From NCBI GenBank assembly GCA_032252755.1, contig JAVUPY010000016.1, positions 1 through 49,785 of the forward strand: a DNA stretch of 49,785 nucleotides, written 5' to 3'. The DNA is from Terriglobia bacterium. GTDB lineage: Bacteria; Acidobacteriota; Terriglobia; Terriglobales; Acidobacteriaceae. Position numbers and translations under genes: made by a program. Numbering within the stretch: the first letter of the stretch is position 1; every line of letters starts with the position of its first letter. The notes beneath the pieces were generated by a model. The model saw only the letters and a program-made list of their open reading frames with translations. It had not been told where the DNA came from and searched no databases. This document shows, piece by piece, positions 15,470 to 25,336 of this stretch.

Positions 15470-17314
15470 ATGACCATCCTGGAACGACGGTTTCTCTTTC
15501 TCGTGTTGTTTATGGCGCTGTGTCATGCAGGTTTTGGTCAGGACATCACGGTTGGCCCTTCAGTAACTGTTTCAGCAGATGCCCCCACCGATCCACACGG
15601 TGAGTCTTTCTACGCGATCAATCCCAAGAATTCCAACGATCAGATTGCAGCTTCGTGTCGCATCAGTGACGACGGCGCCGGGGTGAGCGGGTACGTAACA
15701 CACGATGGCGGGAAGACCTGGGGCCGGATTCCGTTGCCCAAGGACCTTTCACACGGTTGGGATGTAATCACGTACTTCGATGGCTCTGGCAATGCCTATT
15801 TCGCTGCAAACGACCGAAACGGCCTTTGGATAATCCGATCGTCGGATGCCGGCCGAACGTGGTCTGACGAGACACTGCTCCAGGGGATAAAAGGTTTCGA
15901 TCGACAACAGATGGCGTTCGATCGTGGCGGAAGATACGCCGGGAGGATCTACGCGGGAGCAACCGGAACATCCGTTGGCCTCGACGGAAAAGACAGAGGT
16001 GTTCAGGCAATCGCATTCTCTAACGATGGAGGAAAGACATACAGCCAGCCGCGACTGATCACCGGTTCCGATAAGGAACAGATGTTCGCGATGTCGAACA
16101 TCCTGGTCGGTCCGGATGGAACGGTCATTGTGCCCTTCTGGACTTTCGAGGAACTTCCTTCGGACATGCCGACGTTATTTGATGGAAACGCACCGGACCG
16201 GGAAATCCGCAATCGTCGATACTTGCGCGTCGCGATCTCGGGTGATGGCGGGAACACATACTCCGTCACCAATCCGGTTTTCCAGACGAGTTGGGTATTT
16301 CGAACAAACGCCGGTTTCAAACTCGACAAAATCCAGGGTAATGGCTTCGCCGCGGTGGACCTCTCACAAGGACCGTTTCGCGGGCGCGTGTACGTGGTGT
16401 GGGTAGAGACTGCCGGGGATCGTCACGACATTCGGGTAATCCACTCGTCCGACGACGGCCGGACCTGGTCGAAACCGGTTTCGGTTCCGGATGATCACGG
16501 GCCTGTCGACGACGCGAATCCGACGATTGCCGTCAACGACCGCGGCATCGTCGGGGTTACATGGAATGACCGTCGTGCTCACAAGGACGCTTGTTATGAG
16601 TTGTATTTTTCCGCTTCCCTCGATGGCGGCGAAACGTTTTTGCCGAATGTGACGACGGGAAGGAAGCCGACCTGTCCACTGGCTCCCGGTAATTGGAAGC
16701 CCAGCGCCGGGATCAGTGCCTATCCGAAAACGGATGCTGGCGTGTCGGTCGAAGGACAAGGACTCAATGTCCTGATGATATCGACGCGATTTCCGGGTGG
16801 CGGCGATACACAAGGCCTCGATGCAGATTCCAACGGTGTCTTTCATGCTGGTTGGATCGATGGATCTTCCGGCGTAATGCAAATTGCGGAGACATCATTT
16901 TCTGTCGCCGGCGATGTTCACCAACCTGTAGCGCAGAAGAGGGATGTCAGCATCCAGGTGAAACTCGTTGCAAAGAACTGCGGATTTGACTGGAAGTCCG
17001 ACAATTTCACCTGTCGCATGCACCTCGAGAACAAATCGCCTTTGCCTGTTACTGGACCTTTCTCGGTGGAACTGCAGACTGTTCGGGTCAATTTGAAGGA
17101 CTTCCAGGCTGACAATGCCGACAACCACCAGGGGGCGGTAGGGGCAGCGTGGGACTTCGGGTCCGAACAGTTGAAACCCGGGGAGGCTTCGCAAGAGCGC
17201 GAATTTGTTTGGCATTTCAGCGGCATTCCGACCGAGCCGGAATACCCCTTCATGATGTTCAAAGTAGTCAGCGACACGACTGACAACAATGAACGAGCTG
17301 CGAACGCGAAATAA
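15470..17314 (+). CDS. Secreted BNR/Asp-box propeller protein 2
   Basis: A 614-residue exported protein (signal core FLFLVLFMALCHAGFG). Six Asp boxes mark a six-bladed propeller: THDGGKTWGR, SSDAGRTWSD, SNDGGKTYSQ, SGDGGNTYSV, SSDDGRTWSK and SLDGGETFLP. The last blade has FHAGWIDGSSGVMQIAET. The C-terminal domain carries NADNHQGAVGAAWDF, the same signature as in the other three paralogues. ATG at 15470 directly precedes the signal peptide. BNR gene 3 starts only 18 bases after its stop, so the two are probably in one operon with the peptidase genes that follow. It is often annotated as exo-alpha-sialidase, but substrate and activity cannot be read from the sequence. Confidence 0.82.
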   Translation: MTILERRFLFLVLFMALCHAGFGQDITVGPSVTVSADAPTDPHGESFYAINPKNSNDQIAASCRISDDGAGVSGYVTHDGGKTWGRIPLPKDLSHGWDVITYFDGSGNAYFAANDRNGLWIIRSSDAGRTWSDETLLQGIKGFDRQQMAFDRGGRYAGRIYAGATGTSVGLDGKDRGVQAIAFSNDGGKTYSQPRLITGSDKEQMFAMSNILVGPDGTVIVPFWTFEELPSDMPTLFDGNAPDREIRNRRYLRVAISGDGGNTYSVTNPVFQTSWVFRTNAGFKLDKIQGNGFAAVDLSQGPFRGRVYVVWVETAGDRHDIRVIHSSDDGRTWSKPVSVPDDHGPVDDANPTIAVNDRGIVGVTWNDRRAHKDACYELYFSASLDGGETFLPNVTTGRKPTCPLAPGNWKPSAGISAYPKTDAGVSVEGQGLNVLMISTRFPGGGDTQGLDADSNGVFHAGWIDGSSGVMQIAETSFSVAGDVHQPVAQKRDVSIQVKLVAKNCGFDWKSDNFTCRMHLENKSPLPVTGPFSVELQTVRVNLKDFQADNADNHQGAVGAAWDFGSEQLKPGEASQEREFVWHFSGIPTEPEYPFMMFKVVSDTTDNNERAANAK

Positions 17315-17332
17315 GCGGGAAGTACGGGAGGC

Positions 17333-19246
17333 ATGGTGAAGAAACTTCGCTTCGGCCAATGTTCAGTGCTGGTACTGATTCTCAGCTTCTTGGGCGGCAA
17401 TTTGTGCTTTGCGGGCGACACTAACTCGCGAACAGCACCGGTGATTACTGTCGGTCCAAACATGCTGGTCAGCCGGGACGGAGACTTCCCACATATGGAA
17501 CTTTCCGTTGCCTCGAACCCGCTTTCGGCGAAGAACCTGGTTGGTGGCGCGATCACGACCGAGCGCGATGAAGGCGGATTTGCGTGCAAGGCTTACGCAT
17601 CAGCCGACGGCGGAAGCACGTGGGTGGCGTCCGCGTTTCCGGAGGAAATCGAGTGGGGCGGCGGCGATCCACAGGTCGGATTCGGCTTGCACGGGACTGC
17701 TTATTTCAGTGCCCTGGCATTTGTGAAGGACGACAACGGCAACATGCGGGGCGGCCTCTTTTTCTATCGCTCGGAAGACGGCGGAAAGACATGGGGAAAA
17801 GCTGCCAATCTCGGATATTCCTACGATCACGAAGTTCTCGCGGTGGATCACACGGTGGGACGCTACGCCGGGCGTGTCTACCTGTCGGTGCTGTATGGGT
17901 ACCCCGTATATAGGCTGGGAGTCTTTCGTTCGGATGACGATGGCCGTACCTTCACCGGTCGGGTTCAGGCAGCGAGTGGAAAAGGAATTGTCGGCATTAA
18001 TACCGTCGGAAACATCCTGCTGCTGAGCGATGGCACGCTCGTCCTTCCCTATGATGATTTCCAATTCGATCCCGCGAAGAGGAAAACATCGCATTCCGGC
18101 AACATTTGGCTGGTGACATCGTCGGATGGGGCCGTGACATTTTCAGAGCCTCTTAAAGTAGGCACACAGGAGTTTCAGCCGGACAGGAACGCTCCGAGTT
18201 TGCAGACTTTCGCTGCAGCTGCAGTGGATCGGTCCGAAAAATACAAAGACCGGATCTATGTAGCTTGGACCGATTATCGCGAAGGCGCTTATCGCGTCGT
18301 GTTCACGTATTCGGCCGATCGAGGAAAGACCTGGTCCATGCCCAAAGTGGTTGTAAATGACGGACCAACGTGGTCGAGCCAATATCAACCGGAGATAGCA
18401 GTTAGCAAGCAGGGAGTTGTAGGTCTCACGTGGTTTGATACCCGGAATTCCACGTCCCACGACGACAAACAATATGACCAGTATTTCGCGGCATCTCTGG
18501 ATGGCGGCGAGTCTTTTTCGGCCCCGGTTCGCGTATCGGACAAAACGTCGTTGCGTCTCGGCAAAGGTAACCTGACCATGCAGCCGATGTTCTCGGAGTC
18601 GGCGCTGTACAAGGGCGGCCCCGAAACAAGAGTTTCCTTTATTTCAGGAGTGTCGCGCTGGCCTGCCGGCGGCGACTACATGGGGTTGGACGTCGACAAC
18701 AACGGCGTTTTCCATCCCTTCTGGGCGGACGCCAGGACAGGCACGTATCAGATTCAGACGGCGACTGTCAGGGTCATGACACCGGAAGAGAGCCAAAAAG
18801 GCGGGCTGACAAACACTTCCTTGGCAGAATCTGGCAACGCGGGCGAGCGGACAGCACAAGCAACTCCGACGTCTCTCTATGGAAAAGTCGAACTCGTGTT
18901 CGATGCTACGTCGTTTGATCCGGCCACAGGAGTGTTAAACGTTCCTACAAGACTTCGCAACGTTTCGTCGCGGCCAATTCATGCGCCGATTTCGCTCGAA
19001 GTTGAGAAGTTTGGCAGCGGACTTAATGACAGCCTGAAAGAATTCGCGCCAACAATTTTGAATTCAGATAACGGCAAGCCAGGAGACGGCGCGGTGTTCG
19101 ACTACTCAAATGTCCTGGGAACAGAGAAGGTTCTCCAACCAGGAGCCCTGTCTGGTCAAGTGGTGTGGCACCTCAAGGTGAAGGATCCACTGCGGATTCC
19201 GGATCTCCATATTTCATTTTCAGGTGTGATCCCGGACACGAAGTGA
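17333..19246 (+). CDS. Secreted BNR/Asp-box propeller protein 3
   Basis: A 637-residue exported protein with signal core VLVLILSFLGGNLCFAG. Asp boxes are SADGGSTWVA, SEDGGKTWGK, SDDDGRTFTG, SSDGAVTFSE, SADRGKTWSM and SLDGGESFSA. The last blade has FHPFWADARTGTYQIQTA. The C-terminal beta-rich domain is the same type as in its neighbours, with LNSDNGKPGDGAVFDY in place of the usual GA-WDF. GGGAGG-like bases precede ATG 17333. It lies 18 bases after BNR gene 2 and 45 bases before the subtilase gene. As with its paralogues, the fold is clear and the biochemical role is not. Confidence 0.82.
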   Translation: MVKKLRFGQCSVLVLILSFLGGNLCFAGDTNSRTAPVITVGPNMLVSRDGDFPHMELSVASNPLSAKNLVGGAITTERDEGGFACKAYASADGGSTWVASAFPEEIEWGGGDPQVGFGLHGTAYFSALAFVKDDNGNMRGGLFFYRSEDGGKTWGKAANLGYSYDHEVLAVDHTVGRYAGRVYLSVLYGYPVYRLGVFRSDDDGRTFTGRVQAASGKGIVGINTVGNILLLSDGTLVLPYDDFQFDPAKRKTSHSGNIWLVTSSDGAVTFSEPLKVGTQEFQPDRNAPSLQTFAAAAVDRSEKYKDRIYVAWTDYREGAYRVVFTYSADRGKTWSMPKVVVNDGPTWSSQYQPEIAVSKQGVVGLTWFDTRNSTSHDDKQYDQYFAASLDGGESFSAPVRVSDKTSLRLGKGNLTMQPMFSESALYKGGPETRVSFISGVSRWPAGGDYMGLDVDNNGVFHPFWADARTGTYQIQTATVRVMTPEESQKGGLTNTSLAESGNAGERTAQATPTSLYGKVELVFDATSFDPATGVLNVPTRLRNVSSRPIHAPISLEVEKFGSGLNDSLKEFAPTILNSDNGKPGDGAVFDYSNVLGTEKVLQPGALSGQVVWHLKVKDPLRIPDLHISFSGVIPDTK

Positions 19247-19291
19247 GCGGATTGCGCGGTTATTAACTGCCAAGCATTGTAAGGGGGTGAG

Positions 19292-22200
19292 ATGCAACGT
19301 CTGCGATATGGTCTTTGTCTGTCCGTTTTGATGCTGATACCGGCGATCATAAGTCCTGCTCTGGGACAAGCACACCCAAGCGCTGCTCCTCAGCGAAAGC
19401 TCTTTAAGAACCACCATATCCTGATGGCGCTGGCGGCGGCTCGCGGCGACAAAGACCTGGTCGTGCTGATTGCCTCCCGTCCGGGGGAGAATGCCCGTGT
19501 TGCTGACGAGGTCACACGCCTGGGTGGAGAGATACATTTCCGCGAAGATGCAGTCGACTACCTTCGGGCAAGGGTTCCGCTGGCTTCAATGGAGAAACTG
19601 GCAGCATTCCAGGACGTACAGAGCCTCGATATCGACCTGGATGTCGATAAATGGAATCCCAGTTTTGATGATTGGTTCACTCCCGAAAAAGAGCAGCCCT
19701 CAAATAACCCGCCCGATCCTGACACGCCGCTGAGTCATCCCTACCTTCCTGAGAAGGACATGGATATTCTGCGGCTTTCGGAAGACAACCCGACCTACGA
19801 CGGTCGTGGAACCGGGGTAGCAATTCTCGACGCGACGCCGGATTTCCTGGCCCCCGAACTGCAGACCGCAACTTCGATTGACGGCAAACCGATTCGCAAG
19901 ATCGCCGAAGCTCTCGCGGCGAGCGATCCCCGGGATGACGACGATCCCATGTGGGTGAAGATGGACACCATCGTAAATGTCGAACATGGAAAGTTCTCTT
20001 ATAAAGGGGAGACTTATTCCGCGCCGGAAGATGGGCAATACCGTTTGGGCTTTTTCAACGAGCGCGCGCTTCACCAGCCTGCCTACATATATAAGGATGT
20101 AAATTTTGACGGGAATCCGCCCGGAAGCAGCGGCCTGTTCGGTGTTCTCTGGAACGAACAGAAGAACCTCGTCTGGGTGGACACAAATCAGGATCACAGC
20201 TTTTCTGACGAGAAGGCCATGACGGACTATTCCCGCCATAAGGACCTGGGCATCTTTGGATCCAATATTCCCGCGGGTCATCATCGCCGGAGTGTTGCGT
20301 TCGCCATCCAGACGGATCCCCAGAAGAAGTACGTTCGGCTCACGCTGGGAGTATGGCAACACGTCACCGAAGTATCGGGCGCCTCGTTAGGCAAAGGCTT
20401 TTACGGAGGCAGCTATGACGGAGTTGCTCCGGGAGCGCAGTTAATCTCGGTCTATAACTCTGCCAGTGAGGTTTATCGATTCGTTGAGAGCGCAATTATT
20501 GCAGCCAAGCTGCCGAATGTGGATGTCATTTGCCTGGAGCCAACGATTGTTGAAGAGACGATCAATCCTCTGCACGATGGCCGCGCTGTGGCAGCAATCA
20601 TCTTCGATCGCATCGTCGAAAAATACAAGAAGCCTATCCTTTCGCCCGCCAATAACGAGCCCGGACTGAATACAGTGCTCGACGAGGTATCAGGAAAGTA
20701 CGCTATTGCGGTTGGAGCGTATCAGGCTGGTGATGCCTACCGCATCAACGACGGAGCGACAGTTAAGCACCACGACAATCTCCACATTGTCGGATCCTAC
20801 GGGCCGGCGGGAGATGGCGGTCTTAAGCCAGAAATACTGAGTCCTTCGGAACTCGTAAGCACAGATGTAGGTTACAAGCCACCGCTAAAGAGAAAGGGCG
20901 TTTTCGAACTCCCAGCCGGTTATTCAATCGCAGGCGGGACTTCGACAGCCGGTCCCACGGCGAGCGCAGCCGTAGCATTGCTGATCAGCGCCGCGAAGCA
21001 GGCCGGAGTTAAGTACGATGCGGCGAGAATTCGAACCGCGCTGCTCTCCAGTGCACGCTTCATACCATCCATTCCAGCATATAAGCAGGGTAATGGACTG
21101 ATACAAGTGGATGCCGCCTGGAACATGCTGAAGCTGATGGACAAGCAGTATGATCCGGTCTCAATTGAAAGCCGTGCACCGGTAAAGACGGTTATTTCCG
21201 CCGATCTTGCTACTCCGAACCAAGGTCGCGGAATCTACGAACGGGAAGGCTGGTCCTCGGGAGAAAAAGGAACAAGGACGATCACGTTCGTACGCACCTC
21301 CGGCCCGACTGAATCGATGAAGTTCGATTTGAGTTGGGTTGGAGACGACGGCAGCTTCACATCGGCCGACTCAATTGAACTGCCATTGAATACCCCCGTA
21401 CAGTTGCCTGTCTCAATTTCAATCCAGGGCATTGGTGTGCACAGCGCAATCCTGGATCTCAAGCGTCCCGGCGAGTCGTGGATCTCCTACCAGGTTTTGA
21501 ACACGATCGTTGCCCCGCAGGACTTCACCCCGGCTAATCATTATCAGGTTGTCGATGACGAGCCTGTTAAACGGCCGGGAAGCACGAGTTACTTCCTGCG
21601 CGTACCGCCAAACAGTACCGCGCTGCACATCGATATCGATACTCCATTGGAGGCAAAGGCGACGTTAAGAGCATCGGTCATTGCTCCTGACCACAGTACC
21701 AGTGTTCCCCTTTTCGGAATTCTCGGTAACACGGAACATGGCCACCTTGGAACGACCATCAGGAATCCCGCCGCGGGGGTTTGGGAACTCGTATTGTATG
21801 GGAATAATTTCGTCTTCTACACCGAACAAATCGATTCCAATCCCCTGTCGGCCGTTCCGACGAAGGTGACTGCGTCACTCGTCAAGGTGGCGGCAAGTCC
21901 GTTCTCATGCCAGTTCAGCGGGACAGGAGTCAAGGGTTGTTCAACAGAGGTCACTTTCACCAATCGGTTCGCCGAATTTCACGGTGGAGCTATGACCTCG
22001 GCACTTGGAAGTGCGCGACGACTGCGCGACAAGCTGAGCGCAGGCGAGAGGAAAATGTACGAAATCGATGTTCCACCAGGAGCACAGGAGGTGAGCGTTG
22101 CGATCAGCCATCTATCAGATTCCAGTGCGGACCTCGATCTGTACCTATTCCAGGATGTGAAGGGACTGGCTGTCCTTCGTGACAGCAGCTCGGGGCAACT

Positions 22201-22567
22201 CGGTTCCAAGAGCGTGGCGGTGTTTGCACCTGCACCCGGACGCTGGAAGGTCGTCGTCGACGCTTATGACATCCCATCCGGTTCGACAACCTTTGATTAT
22301 GTCGATGCGTTCACTCATGCCGCGTTGGGAACCATCACTGTAGACGATGTCGCCGCAAACCACGCGCCCGACACCGAATGGCAAGTTCATCCGACGGTGA
22401 AGCTCGGAGCTGTGCCAACGGGCGGTCGCGTGCTTGTCGGCTACATTCCCGTCCAAGTGGAGGAGCCGCAGGATTCGAATGCGGCAACGTTCACAGCGTT
22501 TGAGAAGGATATAAGGAAGAAAGCAGCAGGCGTTGCAGTTGGAAAAGCGACTCTCGGTCTGAGGTAG
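19292..22567 (+). CDS. Secreted subtilisin-like serine peptidase, tripeptidyl-peptidase-II-like, with PPC-type C-terminal domain
   Basis: An exported S8 peptidase of 1091 residues. The signal core is LCLSVLMLIPAIISPALG and a propeptide-like segment follows to about residue 120. The catalytic triad reads Asp180 in GVAILDATPDF, His357 in HVTEVSGASLG, and Ser551 in GGTSTAGPTASAAVALL. An oxyanion Asn lies in SPANNEPGLN (454-455). The 177-residue gap between Asp and His, with extra beta-rich sequence, is like tripeptidyl-peptidase II rather than subtilisin. The His motif departs from HGTHVAG but keeps the first His. Near residues 910-1010 is a PPC-type beta-sandwich (SADLDLYLFQD, GRWKVVVDAYD). AGGGGGTGAG before ATG 19292 is a strong ribosome site. 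It sits between the BNR genes and the S9 peptidases, consistent with joint protein degradation outside the cytoplasm. Confidence 0.87.
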   Translation: MQRLRYGLCLSVLMLIPAIISPALGQAHPSAAPQRKLFKNHHILMALAAARGDKDLVVLIASRPGENARVADEVTRLGGEIHFREDAVDYLRARVPLASMEKLAAFQDVQSLDIDLDVDKWNPSFDDWFTPEKEQPSNNPPDPDTPLSHPYLPEKDMDILRLSEDNPTYDGRGTGVAILDATPDFLAPELQTATSIDGKPIRKIAEALAASDPRDDDDPMWVKMDTIVNVEHGKFSYKGETYSAPEDGQYRLGFFNERALHQPAYIYKDVNFDGNPPGSSGLFGVLWNEQKNLVWVDTNQDHSFSDEKAMTDYSRHKDLGIFGSNIPAGHHRRSVAFAIQTDPQKKYVRLTLGVWQHVTEVSGASLGKGFYGGSYDGVAPGAQLISVYNSASEVYRFVESAIIAAKLPNVDVICLEPTIVEETINPLHDGRAVAAIIFDRIVEKYKKPILSPANNEPGLNTVLDEVSGKYAIAVGAYQAGDAYRINDGATVKHHDNLHIVGSYGPAGDGGLKPEILSPSELVSTDVGYKPPLKRKGVFELPAGYSIAGGTSTAGPTASAAVALLISAAKQAGVKYDAARIRTALLSSARFIPSIPAYKQGNGLIQVDAAWNMLKLMDKQYDPVSIESRAPVKTVISADLATPNQGRGIYEREGWSSGEKGTRTITFVRTSGPTESMKFDLSWVGDDGSFTSADSIELPLNTPVQLPVSISIQGIGVHSAILDLKRPGESWISYQVLNTIVAPQDFTPANHYQVVDDEPVKRPGSTSYFLRVPPNSTALHIDIDTPLEAKATLRASVIAPDHSTSVPLFGILGNTEHGHLGTTIRNPAAGVWELVLYGNNFVFYTEQIDSNPLSAVPTKVTASLVKVAASPFSCQFSGTGVKGCSTEVTFTNRFAEFHGGAMTSALGSARRLRDKLSAGERKMYEIDVPPGAQEVSVAISHLSDSSADLDLYLFQDVKGLAVLRDSSSGQLGSKSVAVFAPAPGRWKVVVDAYDIPSGSTTFDYVDAFTHAALGTITVDDVAANHAPDTEWQVHPTVKLGAVPTGGRVLVGYIPVQVEEPQDSNAATFTAFEKDIRKKAAGVAVGKATLGLR

Positions 22568-22650
22568 CTGTTCGGCTCTTGAACGTCGGCGGGCGAATGA
22601 CCAACGCGCGTTCGTCGCGCTGATGTGACGAATGCTGTTTCGAGGTAGCG

Positions 22651-24921
22651 ATGAAGAGACCGTTAATTCTTTGTGTCGGATTTCTATTTTGTTGCGTCGC
22701 GTTGTCCGTCGCAGGACAAACGCAAAACGCTGCGGATGGCATTCCTCAGATCAACATCAGCGGCATTGAACAAGCAGCGCAGGGGAAGCACCCGATCACC
22801 CTGGATGAGATTGTTTCTTTCCGCGAGGTGAAGGAACCGCATCGTTCCCCAGATGGTTCCAGGGTTGCGTTCCTTGTAAAGCAGGCTTTTCGAAGCTGCG
22901 ACTGCTATCGCACCGCTTTGTATGTCGTGAATACAAATCCGGGAAATGCACCGGACAAGTTGCTGGAAGAGTCGTCGCTGTCATCGATACGCTGGAGTCC
23001 GGGCGGAAAATACATATCCTACTTATCGTCGAAGAGCGGCTCCCAACAGTTGTGGCGGATTGATCCGGATACAAAGGTTGCAGAACAAGTCTTCAACCAC
23101 ACGCCAGGCGCGGATCAAACCATAAGCAGGATCGGCTACCACCCAAGCGACACCACTTCGGTTGGAGTGTTCACCTACGAGTGGTCTCCCGACGGCCAAG
23201 AAGTTGCATTCACAACCTCGCCGCCTATCGATAATGCCGAGTTGGAGCAACGGAAGAAAAATGGAATTCTCTTCGGCGAGAACATGGATCTCACCACGTT
23301 AATGTTCGGACAGTGGATTCACGTTCCGGGCCAAGTGTGGGTATACAACCTCAAGACTAAGTCGGAAAGACTGCTTTGGGAAAACCGTACTCAACTGTTT
23401 GGGGGAGAGATTTCGTCGGTTGCATGGTCGCCCGATTCACATCGAATTGCAGTTGCATATGCTGCTCCGCCAAAGCTGAAGGAATCGAGGGTCTACTTCA
23501 ATCAGGATGTCGGCATTGTGGACGTTGAGACCGGAAAGTTTACGGTTGTTGCAAACGGTGAAGCTGTCGAGACGCTGCCACAGTGGTCTCCCGATGGGAA
23601 ATTTCTCGCCTATTGTTCAGTGCAGGGTTACACGAACTCTCCCCTCGTCGTCTATGAACTGGCAACTGGAACGAAACGGGAGTTCGCACCCGATTCGAAT
23701 GCTCGCCAGTATTGGTGGGCAGACGACGGCAGCGCCTTGATCTACCAGTCAAGCCTGCTCGGCAAAAGACGTTCGCGTAACGGCCTATACCGGGTTCCGC
23801 TGGATGGACATGAACGCACCCGCATCACATCCGAAGAAATCCGTGTCGATGATTGTGATGGAGTCAGCAAGGGCGTAGCAGCGTGTGTGTGGCAGTCGTC
23901 TAACATTCCGCCGAGCCCCGCCCTAGTGGATATCGCCTCGGGAAAGCCTCGTGGACTTGCAGATATAAACCCAGAGATGCGGAACATTACCGTCGGTTAC
24001 GTGAGCGAACTGCGTTGGACTAACAAGTATGGCGCGGAGACCACCGGATACCTAATCAAGCCATTTCAGTACACCCCAGGAAAGCGCTATCCCTTGCTCA
24101 TCATTCTCTACGGATTTGAGGGCGAGTTCGTTACGCAGGCCGAATGGCTGTCGAGTTATCCGGCGCAGGCGTTTGCGCGAGACGGATTCGCCGTTCTGAT
24201 GACGAATTATCCGCCGTACGACGATTGGAATGGCAAGGACTTCGCGAAGGGTACTGTCGCTGAGGGCTACAGTCCTCTCGCAAGCATCGAAGCCGGGGTC
24301 AACATGCTCGTGAAAGATGGACTTGCCGATAGTCACAGGGTTGGAATTATGGGTATTAGTTATGGCGGGTTTCTCACTGAATTCGCCATTACGCAGTCCC
24401 ACATGTTCAAGGTTTCGTCGCTGGTGGATGGCGGCGGATACGGTAATGCCGCCTATGCGCTAGAGGGGCACAACGGTCATGAGAACGACGAGAAGATCCT
24501 TGGCGGACCGCCCTACGGGAGCACTCTGAAGAACTGGCTTTCGTTTTCTCCACCGTTGAATGCAGACCGCATCAACGGCCCTGTGCTGATGGGCTTCAAC
24601 GACCACGAGGCCATTTACGGCCTGGAGATGCGATCAGCACTGGCTCATGCGGGCGTCCCGTTCGAGTTCTGGGTTTATCCGGGCGACGGTCACATTTTCA
24701 CTGAACCGGAGCACCGTTACGTCTCGATGGAACGGAACGTTGACTGGTTCAATTTCTGGTTACAACACAAGGAAGATCCTTCACCTGGGAAGCATTCCCA
24801 GTACGAGCGTTGGCATGAGCTGAGAAAACAGGAAGCCGCACATTTAGAGAAGATGCATGAATCCGAGCGTGCAGCGTCGGCTTTGAATTCTCACCAGCCC
24901 GCAGCATCCGCCAGCAGATGA
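22651..24921 (+). CDS. Secreted S9 family peptidase (prolyl oligopeptidase/DPP4-like) 1
   Basis: A 756-residue exported serine peptidase. The signal core is LILCVGFLFCCVALSVAG. A seven-bladed N-terminal propeller follows with TolB-like SPDG motifs (HRSPDGSRVAF, EWSPDGQEVAF, AWSPDSHRIAV, QWSPDGKFLAY). The C-terminal alpha/beta-hydrolase carries Ser570 in GISYGGF, Asp651 in GFNDHEA and His681 in GDGHIF, so the triad is complete. Family members release di- or tripeptides or cut short peptides. It begins 83 bases after the subtilase and is followed after 16 bases by a very small gene. The C-terminal tail is charged and Ala/Ser-rich. Confidence 0.9.
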   Translation: MKRPLILCVGFLFCCVALSVAGQTQNAADGIPQINISGIEQAAQGKHPITLDEIVSFREVKEPHRSPDGSRVAFLVKQAFRSCDCYRTALYVVNTNPGNAPDKLLEESSLSSIRWSPGGKYISYLSSKSGSQQLWRIDPDTKVAEQVFNHTPGADQTISRIGYHPSDTTSVGVFTYEWSPDGQEVAFTTSPPIDNAELEQRKKNGILFGENMDLTTLMFGQWIHVPGQVWVYNLKTKSERLLWENRTQLFGGEISSVAWSPDSHRIAVAYAAPPKLKESRVYFNQDVGIVDVETGKFTVVANGEAVETLPQWSPDGKFLAYCSVQGYTNSPLVVYELATGTKREFAPDSNARQYWWADDGSALIYQSSLLGKRRSRNGLYRVPLDGHERTRITSEEIRVDDCDGVSKGVAACVWQSSNIPPSPALVDIASGKPRGLADINPEMRNITVGYVSELRWTNKYGAETTGYLIKPFQYTPGKRYPLLIILYGFEGEFVTQAEWLSSYPAQAFARDGFAVLMTNYPPYDDWNGKDFAKGTVAEGYSPLASIEAGVNMLVKDGLADSHRVGIMGISYGGFLTEFAITQSHMFKVSSLVDGGGYGNAAYALEGHNGHENDEKILGGPPYGSTLKNWLSFSPPLNADRINGPVLMGFNDHEAIYGLEMRSALAHAGVPFEFWVYPGDGHIFTEPEHRYVSMERNVDWFNFWLQHKEDPSPGKHSQYERWHELRKQEAAHLEKMHESERAASALNSHQPAASASR

Positions 24922-24937
24922 TCCTTTGAGGGAAACG

Positions 24938-25078
24938 ATGATTCGATCAAGCCGTACTCGTGCTTTGGCTATTGTTTCGCTTCTCACAATGGTCTTCTCC
25001 ATTCTTGGCGTCGCATTGAATACTCCGTTGTCGCCGAGCGAACAGCATGAGTCCGGCGACTCGAGCAAAGTTAAGTAG
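24938..25078 (+). CDS. Tiny single-span membrane or signal-peptide protein (46 aa)
   Basis: A short frame of 46 residues that would be missed by most length cut-offs. It begins at ATG 24938 after GAGGGAAACG, a good ribosome site. It has a basic start (MIRSSRTRA), one hydrophobic stretch (LAIVSLLTMVFSILGVAL) and a polar tail (SPSEQHESGDSSKVK). It could be a single-span membrane protein or a secreted peptide. It lies between two S9 peptidase genes on the same strand with 16- and 18-base gaps. I do not recognise a family. Confidence 0.5.
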   Translation: MIRSSRTRALAIVSLLTMVFSILGVALNTPLSPSEQHESGDSSKVK

Positions 25079-25096
25079 CTTGATCCTGAGGACAAA

Positions 25097-25315
25097 ATGG
25101 AAGCTATTAGTGTTGGGACAGTTTGGCCGTTCTTCCTCGTGCATGGGCAGCAAGCCTACGTGATGATTCTCTTCGCGATCTTCGCAATCGCTGTCCTGTT
25201 TGGAGTAATGCTTGTTCTTTTGATTACAGAAACCGTGGCCTTCTGGGTGGGCGCTCAATCCAGATCCACGCCCCGCTCAAATTTCCGAATGCATCGTTGC
25301 CGTATCAGAAGGTGA
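25097..25315 (+). CDS. Small hydrophobic membrane protein (72 aa)
   Basis: A 72-residue protein with a ribosome site (GAGGAC) before ATG 25097. A strongly hydrophobic stretch at about residues 20-50 (VMILFAIFAIAVLFGVMLVL, then LITETVAFWVG) would give one or two membrane spans, followed by an Arg-rich tail (RMHRCRIRR). It starts 18 bases after the 46-residue gene and ends 21 bases before the next S9 peptidase, so it is part of the same operon. No known family is recognised. A structural or helper role for the neighbouring exported peptidases is only a guess. Confidence 0.5.
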   Translation: MEAISVGTVWPFFLVHGQQAYVMILFAIFAIAVLFGVMLVLLITETVAFWVGAQSRSTPRSNFRMHRCRIRR

Positions 25316-25336
25316 CCTTACCGGGAGATTATCCGA

